64,000 nucleotides of DNA from Nioella ostreopsis (GCF_004000255.1 NZ_RCIQ01000008.1:1-64000), one strand, 5' to 3'; positions 47,105-55,962 are shown, numbered from the stretch's first letter. The notes: generated from the letters alone by a model not told the origin. Made by a program: numbers and translations.

Positions 47105-48253
47105 TTACGCGTCGTGCACGTAGTAGCGGCCCATGGTGCCCGCTGCCTCTTCGAGACGCGCGAAGGTTTCCATGGATCCGGCGAGTTCCATCTTGAACTC
47201 GTCCCATTCGCTGCGCTGGTAGCCACCGACGGCCTGCCATTCGGCCAGCTGATCATCGCTGAGCGAGTGGAATTCCACACCGTTGGCAATCAGCTGCGCC
47301 ATGGCGTAGGACCGGGCTGCCGGAACCTTGGCAAGGTTCTGAGCTTGGGTGATTTCACCTGCGAATTCAATGCCTTCCTGCACATCGGCAGGCAGCGAGT
47401 TGAACCATTCGAGGTTGATCGAATAGACCTGACTGTCCGGCACCGCCTGGGTGAAGGTCACGTGGCTGAGGATCTCGCCGAAGCCGAAGACATGCAGCGC
47501 GCCGACCGACGGGTCGAGCGCATCGGCCACGCCCTGACGGATCGCCGACGGGGTTTCGCCCCAGGCGACCGGGGTTGGGTTGGCGCCGACCATGCGGTAA
47601 TACTGTTGCAGCATGGCGGAGCCGGGAACGCGGAACTTGACGCCTTCCATATCGGCGGGGGTGATGATCGCATCGCCGCCGCGACGGACAGCGACAACGC
47701 GCGGGTCGATCACGATGTAGAACAGCGACTTGAAGCCGGCCTGCGCGATACGCGGGTCCACTTCGGCCTTCCACGCCTCGGAGCTGGTCAGGTTGGTGAA
47801 CCGCTGGTTGGAGCCACAGAAATACGGCAGGTTGATCAGGTCGACCACGCTGGCGAAGGGGGCGAAGTTGGACAGCGAGTGCTGCGCACACTGGATGGTG
47901 CCGCCCTGCACCGCCTGAACCAGAGCACCGCCCGCGCCGAGCTGACCACCGGGGGCCAGACGCACATAGACCTTGCCGTTGGTCATGTTCTGGATGTTTT
48001 CCTTCAGGTCCAGCTGCATGATCGGGTAGCTGCGCGACGCGCCAAGCACATATGCGGTGGCCAGCGTCATGATGTGATCGGCAGCGTCTTCGCGCTCGCG
48101 CTCTTCCTGTGCGGTCTGCGCGGAGGCCTGTTCGGACCAGAGCATGCCCCCGGCACCGGCGACCATCGCCGCCGTGAACCCGCCGGTTCCGGCCAGTTTC
48201 AGAAAGTTCCGGCGCTCGGCTGATGCCAGCTCCTGCTTGTCTTTGAAGTCCAT
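47105..48253 (-). CDS. hpsK: TRAP transporter substrate-binding protein (DctP type)
   Basis: A 382-aa periplasmic binding protein with a twin-arginine signal peptide (SAERRNFLKLAGTGGFTAAMVAGAGGM, cleavage near ASA-QT). The mature DctP fold includes APGGQLGAGGALVQAVQGGTIQ, SLNFAPF-like LSNFAPFASVVDLINLPYF and EGVKFRVPGSAMLQQYY, with the Arg that binds the ligand's acidic group. Expected ligand: DHPS. Tat export hints at folding in the cytoplasm before transport. Confidence 0.92.
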   Translation of the reverse strand: MDFKDKQELASAERRNFLKLAGTGGFTAAMVAGAGGMLWSEQASAQTAQEEREREDAADHIMTLATAYVLGASRSYPIMQLDLKENIQNMTNGKVYVRLAPGGQLGAGGALVQAVQGGTIQCAQHSLSNFAPFASVVDLINLPYFCGSNQRFTNLTSSEAWKAEVDPRIAQAGFKSLFYIVIDPRVVAVRRGGDAIITPADMEGVKFRVPGSAMLQQYYRMVGANPTPVAWGETPSAIRQGVADALDPSVGALHVFGFGEILSHVTFTQAVPDSQVYSINLEWFNSLPADVQEGIEFAGEITQAQNLAKVPAARSYAMAQLIANGVEFHSLSDDQLAEWQAVGGYQRSEWDEFKMELAGSMETFARLEEAAGTMGRYYVHDA

Positions 48254-48280
48254 TCCGCTTCCTCCCTTAGTTTCGCGGTC

Positions 48281-48460
48281 TTATTCGTCGGCGTTGCGCC
48301 GGGCTTCTGCTTTGAGAATGCCGGACACGAACGTTACGGATGTCAGGAAGAGAACGATCATTTCAGACACATCACCCATGAACGCGGCATCGGCGAAAGC
48401 GCCAAGCACCACATTGGTCAAGAAGATCAGAAACAAGACGGCTGAAGCTGCGAAGACCAT
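48281..48460 (-). CDS. 59-aa membrane protein leading the sulfonate operon
   Basis: A short frame from the ATG at 48460 to TAA at 48281 encodes MVFAASAVLFLIFLTNVVLG, an ADAAFMGDVSE loop, a second hydrophobic stretch (MIVLFLTSVTFVSGIL) and the basic/acidic tail KAEARRNADE. A strong GGAGGAACC lies directly before the start. It sits between the LacI operators and hpsK on the operon strand, so it should be the first translated gene. Probably a two-helix inner-membrane protein, perhaps an accessory to the TRAP transporter; I recognise no family. Confidence 0.8.
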   Translation of the reverse strand: MVFAASAVLFLIFLTNVVLGAFADAAFMGDVSEMIVLFLTSVTFVSGILKAEARRNADE

Positions 48461-48501
48461 GGTTCCTCCCGAACTCGGCTTTTTGTGCCGATTCGAGGAA
48501 A

Positions 48502-48538
48502 GTGTAAGCGCTTACACGATACCATGCAAGCGCTTACA
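48502..48538. promoter_or_regulatory. Tandem LacI-type operators of the sulfonate operon
   Basis: A perfect 16-bp palindrome, gtgtaagcgcttacac, at 48502-48517 and a second site, tgcaagcgcttaca, at 48525-48538 with one mismatched pair. Centres are 22 bp apart, two helical turns, so two dimers would bind the same DNA face. Both have the central CpG of LacI-family sites and lie between the operon and the divergent regulator. Confidence 0.88.
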
Positions 48539-48617
48539 CTTGTGCTTTGCCCTCGCCCGCCCTTAACGTAGGCGTTAAGGACAGCCAATTGACCACAACA
48601 AAGGCGATAGCACGGAC

Positions 48618-49646
48618 ATGACCGCCAAGGCCCCGCGCCCCGTTCCCACGCTGGAGGATGTCGCCCGACTGGCAGGTGTGTCGACGGCGACGGTCTCGCG
48701 CTGCCTGAACACGCCCGACCGGGTGGTGAAAAGCACGCGCGACAGGGTGATGTCAGCGGTGGAGCAGTTGGGATACGCGCCCAATTTCGGGGCACGGGCC
48801 CTGGCCGCGAAACGCACCAACACCATTGGCGCGATCATTCCGACGATGGAAAACGCGATCTTTGCGCGCGGGCTTCAGGCCTTTCAGGAGGAGCTTGGGC
48901 TGCACGGCATGACCCTGCTGGTCGCCAGTTCCTCCTATAGCGAGGATGTGGAACGCGAACAGATCCGCACCCTGTGCGCACGAGGGGCCGACGCGCTTTT
49001 GCTGATCGGTCACCACCGCAGTCAGGGGACGCTGGATTTTCTGGAAGCGCGGTCGGTGCCGGTGCTGGTGGCATGGGTCTATGACCCCGCCAAGCCGCAA
49101 CCCTCCATCGGTTTCGACAACCGGGCCGCCATGCGCGAGATGGCGGAATTGGTGATCGCCAAGGGGCACCGCCGGATCGGCGTCATTTCGGCCCCTTGCG
49201 ATTCCAACGACCGAGCCAGCGAACGGCTTCTTGGCATCCGCGAGGCGATGGCGGCGCATGGTCTGCCCGCCGACGCGATGGCGCTGCACGAAACCCCCTA
49301 TTCCATCGAGAACGGCGCGGCCGCCTTTCGGCAGGTGATGGACAATTCGGATCCGCCGACCGCCGTGATGTGCGGCAATGACGTTCTGGCCGTGGGCGCC
49401 CTGCGCGCGGCGCGTCGGATGGGGCTGTCAGTGCCCGGCGACGTGTCGATCACCGGGTTCGACGATATTGAGCTTGCGCAACTGGTCGATCCGCCCCTGA
49501 CCACCGTCCACGTCCCGCATCGCGACATGGGGCGCATGGCGGCGAAACTGCTGGTGCAGCAACTCAACGGCAAGGGCCCCATGGCAAGCATTCGGCTGGA
49601 CACATATCTTTGCGACCGCGAAACGCTCGGCATCGCACCGCGCTAG
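48618..49646 (+). CDS. LacI family regulator of the sulfonate operon
   Basis: A 342-aa protein. The N-terminal LacI HTH is PTLEDVARLAGVSTATVSRCLN with the hinge helix YAPNFGARALAAKRTNTIG; the periplasmic-binding-protein-like ligand domain includes PTAVMCGNDVLAVGALRAARRMGLSVPGDVSITGFDDI. The gene is divergent from the hps operon, and the two operators lie in the shared intergenic DNA. The inducer is presumably DHPS or a metabolite. Confidence 0.94.
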   Translation: MTAKAPRPVPTLEDVARLAGVSTATVSRCLNTPDRVVKSTRDRVMSAVEQLGYAPNFGARALAAKRTNTIGAIIPTMENAIFARGLQAFQEELGLHGMTLLVASSSYSEDVEREQIRTLCARGADALLLIGHHRSQGTLDFLEARSVPVLVAWVYDPAKPQPSIGFDNRAAMREMAELVIAKGHRRIGVISAPCDSNDRASERLLGIREAMAAHGLPADAMALHETPYSIENGAAAFRQVMDNSDPPTAVMCGNDVLAVGALRAARRMGLSVPGDVSITGFDDIELAQLVDPPLTTVHVPHRDMGRMAAKLLVQQLNGKGPMASIRLDTYLCDRETLGIAPR

Positions 49647-49651
49647 AGACG

Positions 49652-50503
49652 TCACATCGCCCGATAGGCCTGCCGCACCATGTCCGCCAGCGCCTGAACG
49701 GGTTCTTCCTTGGCCATTTCCGCGCCATACATATTGATCTTGATCGATGGCAGATCCGGCAGGGCACCGTGGTGATGGATGCGCTCCACATATGGTGGCT
49801 CGGCCCCTTCCACACAGGCATGCACCGCCAGATCGGCGCTGATCGACGCCTCTACCGTGCGGGAATTGTCGCTTTCCACCGCCATCTCCCAGCTGATCCC
49901 CGCGCTATCCAGTGCCTCCTGTACCGGTTTGCGGAAGATGCACAGTTGCTCGAAGGCCAGCCGCAGGGGACGTTGCCGCCATTCATTGCCGTTGATCGCC
50001 CCCACCCAGACCAGCGGGCGTTCCTGCAAGGTCTCGCCGCCGCTGTCCAGCGCCCCTTCCGTGGTCAGGGCAAGATGCACCTCGCCGCGTTCCAGCATCC
50101 GGCGCAGCCGCGAGGTATAGGAGCTGACAAGCTGCACCTTCATCCTTGGGAAGGCCGCGTTGAAGCGGTGCAGCACCTGCGGAATGGCGGGATAGACGAT
50201 GTCGTGGGGCACCCCGAGAAACAGCTCACCCTCGTAGTCCCGCGATGTTAGCCGCGCCAGGACTTCGTCATTGAGGGCGAGCATCCGGCGCGCATAGCTG
50301 AGCATCTGTTCCCCGGAATTGGTCAGCGCCATCTTGCGCGCCGACCTGTCCAGAAGGGACAGGCCGACGCTTTCCTCCAATCGCTTGAGCTGCATCGACA
50401 CCGCAGATTGTGTCAGATTCAGCAATCCACTGGCCTTGGTGACGCCCCCCGCGTCGGCCACGGTGACGAAGGCGCGCAGGGCGGTCATGTCGAGGTTTCG
50501 CAT
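49652..50503 (-). CDS. LysR family transcriptional regulator
   Basis: A 283-aa protein. The winged HTH (MTALRAFVTVADAGGVTKASGLLNLTQSAVSMQLKRLEE) is followed by a LysR substrate-binding domain (LFLGVPHDIVYPAIPQVLHRFNAAFPRMKVQLV). The start is put at 50503 (MRNLDMTAL); a longer version from 50539 is possible, and neither has a strong ribosome-binding site. Its stop lies 6 nt from that of the convergent lacI-type gene. Divergent from the DUF1127 gene, which it may control. Confidence 0.92.
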   Translation of the reverse strand: MRNLDMTALRAFVTVADAGGVTKASGLLNLTQSAVSMQLKRLEESVGLSLLDRSARKMALTNSGEQMLSYARRMLALNDEVLARLTSRDYEGELFLGVPHDIVYPAIPQVLHRFNAAFPRMKVQLVSSYTSRLRRMLERGEVHLALTTEGALDSGGETLQERPLVWVGAINGNEWRQRPLRLAFEQLCIFRKPVQEALDSAGISWEMAVESDNSRTVEASISADLAVHACVEGAEPPYVERIHHHGALPDLPSIKINMYGAEMAKEEPVQALADMVRQAYRAM

Positions 50504-50622
50504 TCCATCAAGCCTTGTGATGCTAACATTCAAAAACATTCATTTTCATAATGCATATAGCGCGGCTATCTATCAACCATCGAAATATGACAAACGCCGC
50601 CTATCACGAAATGGAACATCCC

Positions 50623-50835
50623 ATGGCCCACACGCTCGCCCGCTTCGCCGTCTCCGCACCGCGCCGCACCTCCGGCATCGCATTCTTCCGGGCCGCCGTT
50701 GCCGCATGGCGCCAGCGCCGCGCGCTGGAACGTCTGGATGCCAATGCCCGCCGCGATCTTGGCCTGACCAGCGCCGATGTGGCCCGCGAATCCGCGCGCC
50801 CGGTCTGGGACGTGCCGCAAAGCTGGCTGGTCTGA
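50623..50835 (+). CDS. DUF1127 small protein
   Basis: A 70-aa basic protein ending in the DUF1127 motif (AAWRQRRALERLDANARRDLGLTSADVARESARPVWDVP). Start at the ATG at 50623 with GGAACATCCC ahead; in-frame ATGs at 50551, 50587 and 50611 would lengthen the protein. DUF1127 proteins in alphaproteobacteria include small RNA-binding regulators of phosphate and RNA turnover, but this member is not placed. Confidence 0.85.
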   Translation: MAHTLARFAVSAPRRTSGIAFFRAAVAAWRQRRALERLDANARRDLGLTSADVARESARPVWDVPQSWLV

Positions 50836-50982
50836 GACCCTACCCGGCCCATTTGCCGAAAAAAGACGACTCTCCCTGTCCGGCAATGCTTGAAATGCGC
50901 CCCTGCCTTACCGATATTGTCAGGTAAGGCGGGGCGTTTGGCGTACCCGCCACGAAACATATGCCTTTCTTCGGAGGACCAG

Positions 50983-51765
50983 ATGGCACAATTCGACACG
51001 ATCCGCGCCGGAGCCGGTGGCGTCAGCGCCGCACAGATCGACGCGGGCCTGCGCGCCCACATGAACAAGGTCTACGCGACCATGTCCATCGGCATGCTCA
51101 TTACAGCGCTTGCTGCTTGGGCCATCGCAGGCCTTGCCGTGACCACCGATCCCGTTGGCGCAACCTACATGCTGCGTGAAGGCGAATACCTCTCTGGCGT
51201 GGGTGAGGCGATCTATCTCAGCCCGCTGAAATGGGTGGTGATGTTCGGCCCGCTGGCCTTCCTGTTCTTCGGCTGGGGCGCCTTGATGAGCCGTGGTTCG
51301 GCGGCTGCCGTATCGCTCGGCTTCTTCGTCTTCGCCGCTGCGATCGGCGTGTCGATGAGCTCGATCTTCCTCGTCTACACCGATTACTCGATCGTGCAGA
51401 CCTTCCTCGTGACCGCAATCGCCTTCGCCTCGCTCAGCCTCTACGGCTACACGACGAAGCGCAACCTGTCGGGCATGGGCACCTTCCTGATGATGGGTGT
51501 GATCGGTCTTCTGATCGCGATGATCGTGAACATCTTCCTGCAGTCGCCTGCAATGATGTTCGCCATCTCGGCCATCGGTGTGTTGATCTTCGCGGGCCTG
51601 ACCGCCTTCTACACGCAGGACATCAAGAACACCTATGTCGCCCATGCCGCGCATGGCGACCAGGAATGGCTGGAGAAAGCCGCCATCGACGGCGCGCTCA
51701 GCCTCTACATCAGCTTCCTGAACATGTTCCAGTTCCTGTTGATGTTCATGGGCTCTCAGGAATAA
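50983..51765 (+). CDS. Bax inhibitor-1/YccA family membrane protein
   Basis: A 260-aa protein with seven hydrophobic helices and the family's conserved end (GLTAFYTQDIKNTYV...GDQEWLEKAAIDGALSLYISFLNMFQFLLMFMGSQE). The start follows GGAGGACCAG. The family (TMBIM/YccA) includes pH-sensitive calcium leak channels and an FtsH-associated protein in bacteria. Monocistronic, with a strong terminator. Confidence 0.93.
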   Translation: MAQFDTIRAGAGGVSAAQIDAGLRAHMNKVYATMSIGMLITALAAWAIAGLAVTTDPVGATYMLREGEYLSGVGEAIYLSPLKWVVMFGPLAFLFFGWGALMSRGSAAAVSLGFFVFAAAIGVSMSSIFLVYTDYSIVQTFLVTAIAFASLSLYGYTTKRNLSGMGTFLMMGVIGLLIAMIVNIFLQSPAMMFAISAIGVLIFAGLTAFYTQDIKNTYVAHAAHGDQEWLEKAAIDGALSLYISFLNMFQFLLMFMGSQE

Positions 51766-51789
51766 CGCCAATCCTGACGACGCGATTTG

Positions 51790-51820
51790 AGGCCGGGGAT
51801 CATCCCCGGCCTTTTTCTTT
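51790..51820 (+). terminator. Rho-independent terminator
   Basis: A nine-base-pair stem (ggccgggga/tccccggcc), loop TCA, then tttttcttt, 25 nt after the Bax-inhibitor-like gene. Confidence 0.92.
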
Positions 51821-51878
51821 GCGTGCTGACGCGATGTCGCCGGTTCCCTTGCCCCGCGACACCACTATCTTGGGATCC

Positions 51879-52595
51879 ATGGACCGCCTGCTTGCCCCGC
51901 TTCTGTCGCCCCTGCTGATCGCTCAGGCCCTGCGCCTGCGGGCCCGCGCCCTGCGGCTGCCGGAACCGCCGGGACCCCGACGCGGCACAGGGGGCAATGG
52001 CCCCTCCCTGCGCCTGCTGATCCTGGGGGACAGCTCTGCCGCGGGGGTGGGGGCGGCGCATCAGGATGAGGCGCTCAGCGGCCAGATCGCCGCGACACTG
52101 GCCCCGCATCGACGGCTGGACTGGCGGCTGGAGGCCCGGACCGGCGCCACCAGCCGCAGCACGTTGGCCCGGTTGGAGACCCTGCCCCACCAGAGATATG
52201 ACGCTGTCCTGCTGATCCTTGGCGTCAATGACGTGACGAGCTTTGCGCCCCTGCAGCGGATTCTGGCGGATCGGGACCGGATTGCGCGGACGGTTGCCGA
52301 GCGGTTCATGTCCCCAAGGCTGATCATCACCGGCATCCCGCCGCTCGGACAGTTCCCCCTGCTGCCCGATCCCCTGCGCTGGATCCTTGGGCATCGCGCC
52401 ACGCGGCTGGAGCGGATGCTTGCCGCACAGGCTGAAAGCGCGGGGCATCCTTACCTGCCCTTTACCATGCCGATGCAGCGGGAGCTGATGGCGGAAGACG
52501 GATTTCACCCCTCTCCCCTCGCCTATATGCATTGGGCAACGGCGCTGCTGCCCCATCTGCTGGACCATTGCCCTACAGAGCCCGAACCATCCTGA
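51879..52595 (+). CDS. SGNH/GDSL hydrolase
   Basis: A 238-aa protein with SGNH blocks: LLILGDSSAAGVGA (block I, catalytic Ser in GDS), LILGVNDVTS (block III, GxND) and DGFHPSPLAYMHWA (block V, DxxH). Probably an esterase or lipase-like hydrolase. The N-terminal 22 residues are hydrophobic and could be a membrane anchor. The 3' end overlaps the convergent GNAT gene by 23 nt. Confidence 0.9.
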   Translation: MDRLLAPLLSPLLIAQALRLRARALRLPEPPGPRRGTGGNGPSLRLLILGDSSAAGVGAAHQDEALSGQIAATLAPHRRLDWRLEARTGATSRSTLARLETLPHQRYDAVLLILGVNDVTSFAPLQRILADRDRIARTVAERFMSPRLIITGIPPLGQFPLLPDPLRWILGHRATRLERMLAAQAESAGHPYLPFTMPMQRELMAEDGFHPSPLAYMHWATALLPHLLDHCPTEPEPS

Positions 52596-53079
52596 CCGCC
52601 GGAAAGCTGACTTCGGGGGCCATGGCGACGATCTCCTCTCGTTCCGCTGCGAACCCCATGGCGGCATAGAACGGCACGGCGGTGAGCGTGGACAGGGCCA
52701 CCAGATGCGTCAGCCCTGCGGCCCGCGCTTCCTCGAACGAGTGACGCATGATCGCCGCCGCCAGCCCCTGCCGCGCTGCCTGCGGGTGAGTCACGAGATG
52801 ACGGACATGGCCCGTGCCGGCCGGTTCCGGCTGATGCGGGCTTTGCGCTGTCCAGCCGCCCGCTGCCAGCGGCGCACCACCTTTCTGCCGCTCGACAAGA
52901 TAGTAGCTGCCCGATTCCAGAAGCACCGGGTTGGCCCGCGTGATCAGCGGTAGGGCGCATTCCAACACCTCGGGCGCATAATCCGCCGCCAGAAACACCG
53001 GGTAGCTTTCCGCAAACAGGCGGTTCAGCGGCTCCAGATCGGTCGCAATCGTCCTGCGGATTCGCATGTTCTTGGCCAT
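52573..53079 (-). CDS. GNAT family N-acetyltransferase
   Basis: A 168-aa acetyltransferase. Motif A is RHLVTHPQAARQGLAAAIMRHSFEEARAAGLTHLVALSTLTAVPFYAAMGF, with the Q/RxxGxG/A acetyl-CoA loop and the FYxxxGF motif B. The substrate is unknown. It overlaps the SGNH hydrolase gene at its 3' end and follows the rpmG terminator. Confidence 0.9.
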   Translation of the reverse strand: MAKNMRIRRTIATDLEPLNRLFAESYPVFLAADYAPEVLECALPLITRANPVLLESGSYYLVERQKGGAPLAAGGWTAQSPHQPEPAGTGHVRHLVTHPQAARQGLAAAIMRHSFEEARAAGLTHLVALSTLTAVPFYAAMGFAAEREEIVAMAPEVSFPAVRMVRAL

Positions 53080-53088
53080 GGCCGTCTC

Positions 53089-53132
53089 CGAAAAAGAAAC
53101 CGGGCCGCAGCTGGTGACAGCGCGGCCCGGTT
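53089..53132 (-). terminator. Terminator of rpmG
   Basis: Stem aaccgggccgc/gcggcccggtt with a 13-nt loop; on the minus strand it is followed by TCTTTTTC. Confidence 0.88.
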
Positions 53133-53157
53133 GCAGACTAACCTGGAAAGGGTCAGA

Positions 53158-53325
53158 TCACTTGATCTTGCCTTCCTTGTATTCCACGTGCTTGCGCACG
53201 ACCGGGTCATATTTCCGTACGGTCATTTTCTCGGTCATCGTGCGTGCATTTTTCTTGGTCACATAGAAGTGGCCGGTGCCCGCCGTGGAATTCAGGCGGA
53301 TCTTGATGGTGGTCGGCTTCGCCAT
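53158..53325 (-). CDS. rpmG: 50S ribosomal protein L33
   Basis: A 55-aa protein, [20 protein letters not shown] onwards, with [27 protein letters not shown]. This is the zinc-free (cysteine-less) L33 type. The start at 53325 is supported by TTGCAGGAG ahead. Single gene with its own terminator. Confidence 0.97.
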   Translation of the reverse strand: MAKPTTIKIRLNSTAGTGHFYVTKKNARTMTEKMTVRKYDPVVRKHVEYKEGKIK

Positions 53326-53418
53326 GTCAAACTCCTGCAAAGCGGGGCGCGGGGGGCAGAGGGCCCATGCGCTCGTATCTCTGGTTGAGCGCGTCTTTTA
53401 CCCTTGCGCCATGTGGTG

Positions 53419-54696
53419 TCAACCGAAAAGGGGCAGAAATCCGAGGCTCCAGACCGCTCCCGCCGCTGCCATGGTGCCCAGAACCGCCAGAAGGTCCCAT
53501 TTGCGCAGCATCAGCAGCCAAGCCGCCAGCCCCGCCAACAGAATCGCGCCGGGGTCGATTGTCGACAGATCGGGCAACCAGAGCGTGGCTGGGCCAAGCG
53601 CTGTTGCCGTGACATCCGTGAAAAAGACGTGCAGCGCGAACCAGATCGACAGGTTCAGAATCACCCCGACCACGGCGGCCGTGATCCCCGACAGCGCCCC
53701 GTTGAGACGCGGCTGCGCCGTGATCCACTCCACGTAGGGCGCAAAGGCGAAGATCCACAGAAAACAGGGCACGAAGGTCACCCACAGCGTCACGCAGGCC
53801 GCCAGCAGGCCAAGCCCCAGCCCCCCCTGCCCGGCCCCGGCCAGGAACCCCACGAACTCCGTCACGAGAATCAGAGGCCCCGGCGTGGTTTCCGCCAGCC
53901 CGAGCGCATCCATCATCTGCCCCGTGGTCAGCCAGCCGAAATCGCCCACCACCTGCTGCACCATATAGGCCAGCACCGCATAGGCCCCGCCGAAGGTGAC
54001 AACGGCCAGCTTGGAAAAGAAAAGCCCCACCTCAGTCAACAGGCTGCCCGGCGCGATCCCCCAAAGCAGGGCCAGCGGCCCCAGCCAGAGCGCGCCCCAG
54101 ATCAGGACAGTCCGCAGACTGCGCATAAGAGAGACGGGCGGCGCTGCTGCGTCCTCTGCCTCGCGACCCATCGACAATGCCCCGACCAGGGCCGCGACCG
54201 CGATGATCAGCGGAAATGGCAAGCTGAAGGCAAACAGCCCGAGAAAAGCCACCGCCGCCAACCCATAGGCCAACCGACCCTTAAGGGCCTTGCGGCTGAC
54301 CCGCAGCAGCGCTTCGATGACGACGATGATCACGGTGGCCTTGATGCCAAGGAACAGCGCCGCGACCAGCGGCACCTGCCCGAAACTGACATAGAGCGCC
54401 GCCAGCAGCATCACCACCAGCGCCCCCGGCGCCACGAACAGCCCGCCCGCGATCAGCCCGCCCCGCGTGCCATCCCGCCGCCAGCCCGCATAGGTCGCCA
54501 ATTGCATCGCCTCTGGCCCGGGCAACAGCATGGTGAAGGACAGGGCCCCGAGGAATTGCCGCTCGCTCAGCCAGTCCCGCCGCTCGACCAGCTCGCGATG
54601 CATCAGCGCGATCTGTGCAGCCGGTCCGCCGAAGGACAGAAGCCCGATCCGCCCGAACACGCGGATCATCTCCGCCACATCCTGCCGCGTCTGCAT
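53419..54696 (-). CDS. chrA: Chromate transporter ChrA (long, two-domain)
   Basis: A 425-aa efflux protein with two homologous CHR domains. The first has FGRIGLLSFGGPAAQIALMHRELVERRDWLSERQFLGALSFTMLLPGPEAMQLATYAGWR, the second FFSKLAVVTFGGAYAVLAYMVQQVV...LAETTPGPLILVTEFVGF. About 10-12 helices. The start is put at 54696 (MQTRQDVAEM). A solitary gene without chrB, so chromate may not be its main substrate. Confidence 0.93.
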   Translation of the reverse strand: MQTRQDVAEMIRVFGRIGLLSFGGPAAQIALMHRELVERRDWLSERQFLGALSFTMLLPGPEAMQLATYAGWRRDGTRGGLIAGGLFVAPGALVVMLLAALYVSFGQVPLVAALFLGIKATVIIVVIEALLRVSRKALKGRLAYGLAAVAFLGLFAFSLPFPLIIAVAALVGALSMGREAEDAAAPPVSLMRSLRTVLIWGALWLGPLALLWGIAPGSLLTEVGLFFSKLAVVTFGGAYAVLAYMVQQVVGDFGWLTTGQMMDALGLAETTPGPLILVTEFVGFLAGAGQGGLGLGLLAACVTLWVTFVPCFLWIFAFAPYVEWITAQPRLNGALSGITAAVVGVILNLSIWFALHVFFTDVTATALGPATLWLPDLSTIDPGAILLAGLAAWLLMLRKWDLLAVLGTMAAAGAVWSLGFLPLFG

Positions 54697-54852
54697 ATGC
54701 GGATCCACCTCTTGCCACTGCTTACAGAAACCGGCATCGGGCCGCGAACACAACCCCTAGCGCCTTCATGGCAATCATTATTGCGATGGACCTGCATGCG
54801 CGTTCGGCACGGCCCGAACCGGCCCGCGCGGGCGACGTGGCGAAGCCGCGCT

Positions 54853-55050
54853 TCAGCCGCCCAGAAGGTTGCTCAGCACCGCGAGCCCGGTGCCGATCAC
54901 CAGCGCGCCGAACCCCGCAATCCGCAGGGTCTCTTCCGGTTCGTGCTGCATGCGTCGCATCAGGTCCTTCATGAGCGAAGGGGCCAGCGCATAGGCCAGC
55001 CCCTCGATCACAAGCACCAGTCCGAGCCCCCAGAGGATCGTCTGGATCAT
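54853..55050 (-). CDS. DUF2065 small membrane protein
   Basis: A 65-aa YjeT/DUF2065 protein with two hydrophobic helices (ILWGLGLVLVIEGLAYALAP and RIAGFGALVIGTGLAVLSNLL). It begins 3 nt after hflC on the same strand. The hflK-hflC-DUF2065 order is common in proteobacteria, which suggests a link to FtsH control. Confidence 0.9.
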   Translation of the reverse strand: MIQTILWGLGLVLVIEGLAYALAPSLMKDLMRRMQHEPEETLRIAGFGALVIGTGLAVLSNLLGG

Positions 55051-55053
55051 CGC

Positions 55054-55959
55054 TTACTCCGCAGGTGCGGGCGCAACCACCGGAGCACGGCCACCGGGCT
55101 GCCCGAAGAAGTCGAAGAACGCGCTGTCCGGGCTCAGGACAATCGACGAATTCTCGCTGGTCAGCGCCCGTTCATAGGCGGTCATGGACCGGTAGAACTC
55201 GAAGAAATCCGGGTCCTGTCCGAAGGCTTCCGCAAAGATCCGGTTCCGTTCGGCATCGGCCTCACCGCGAATGATTTCGGCCTCGCGTGCTGCGTCCGAC
55301 ACCAGTTCGACCACGGTCCGGTCGGCCTGGGCGCGAACCCGCTGCGCGGCTTCCTCACCCCGGGCGCGTTCGTCGGTGGCTTCGCGTTCCCGCTCTGCCC
55401 GCATCCGGGCGAAGGTGGCTTCGAGGTTCTGAAGCGGCAGCGCGGTCTGTTTCAGACGCACGTCCAGCACGTCGAGGCCGAGCGGTTCCGCCAGCGCCCG
55501 CGCTTGTGCGGTGATCCGCTGCATCAGTTCGGCCCGGTCCGAGGACAGGATGGTGTTCGACGTCACCCCATCAGCACCCAGGACGGCGCGGATCTGCGGG
55601 TTCAGGATGTCTTCCAGCAGCCGGTCCGCCTCGCGCAGGCCACCATTGCCGACGGCCAGCCGGAACTGGCGCGTGTCGATGATGCGGTAGCGGGCGAAGG
55701 CGTCGACGACCAGACGCCGGTCGTCCGAGGGCGTGACTTCGATCGGCGCCGTGTCCAGCGACTGGATGCGGCTGTCATAGAGCACGACCTGCTCGAAGAT
55801 CGGGATACGGAAGTTCAGGCCCGGTTCCTCGATCTCGCTGCGGATGTCACCAAAGCGCAGCACCAGCGCGCGCTGGCGTTCATCGACGATGAAGACCGAG
55901 CTCATGAGGATCGCCAGAACGATCACGATGGCGGGGATTATGAAGGTTGCCTTGCGCAT
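55054..55959 (-). CDS. hflC: FtsH modulator HflC
   Basis: A 301-aa SPFH/band-7 protein: N-terminal membrane anchor (IIPAIVIVLAILMSSVFIVDE), then ERQRALVLRFGDI, VVDAFARYRI and the coiled-coil EREREATDERARGEEAAQRVRAQADRT, ending FEFYRSMTAYE. Partners HflK in the periplasm-facing cage around the FtsH protease. 3 nt separate it from hflK. Confidence 0.95.
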   Translation of the reverse strand: MRKATFIIPAIVIVLAILMSSVFIVDERQRALVLRFGDIRSEIEEPGLNFRIPIFEQVVLYDSRIQSLDTAPIEVTPSDDRRLVVDAFARYRIIDTRQFRLAVGNGGLREADRLLEDILNPQIRAVLGADGVTSNTILSSDRAELMQRITAQARALAEPLGLDVLDVRLKQTALPLQNLEATFARMRAEREREATDERARGEEAAQRVRAQADRTVVELVSDAAREAEIIRGEADAERNRIFAEAFGQDPDFFEFYRSMTAYERALTSENSSIVLSPDSAFFDFFGQPGGRAPVVAPAPAE

Positions 55960-55962
55960 GGA

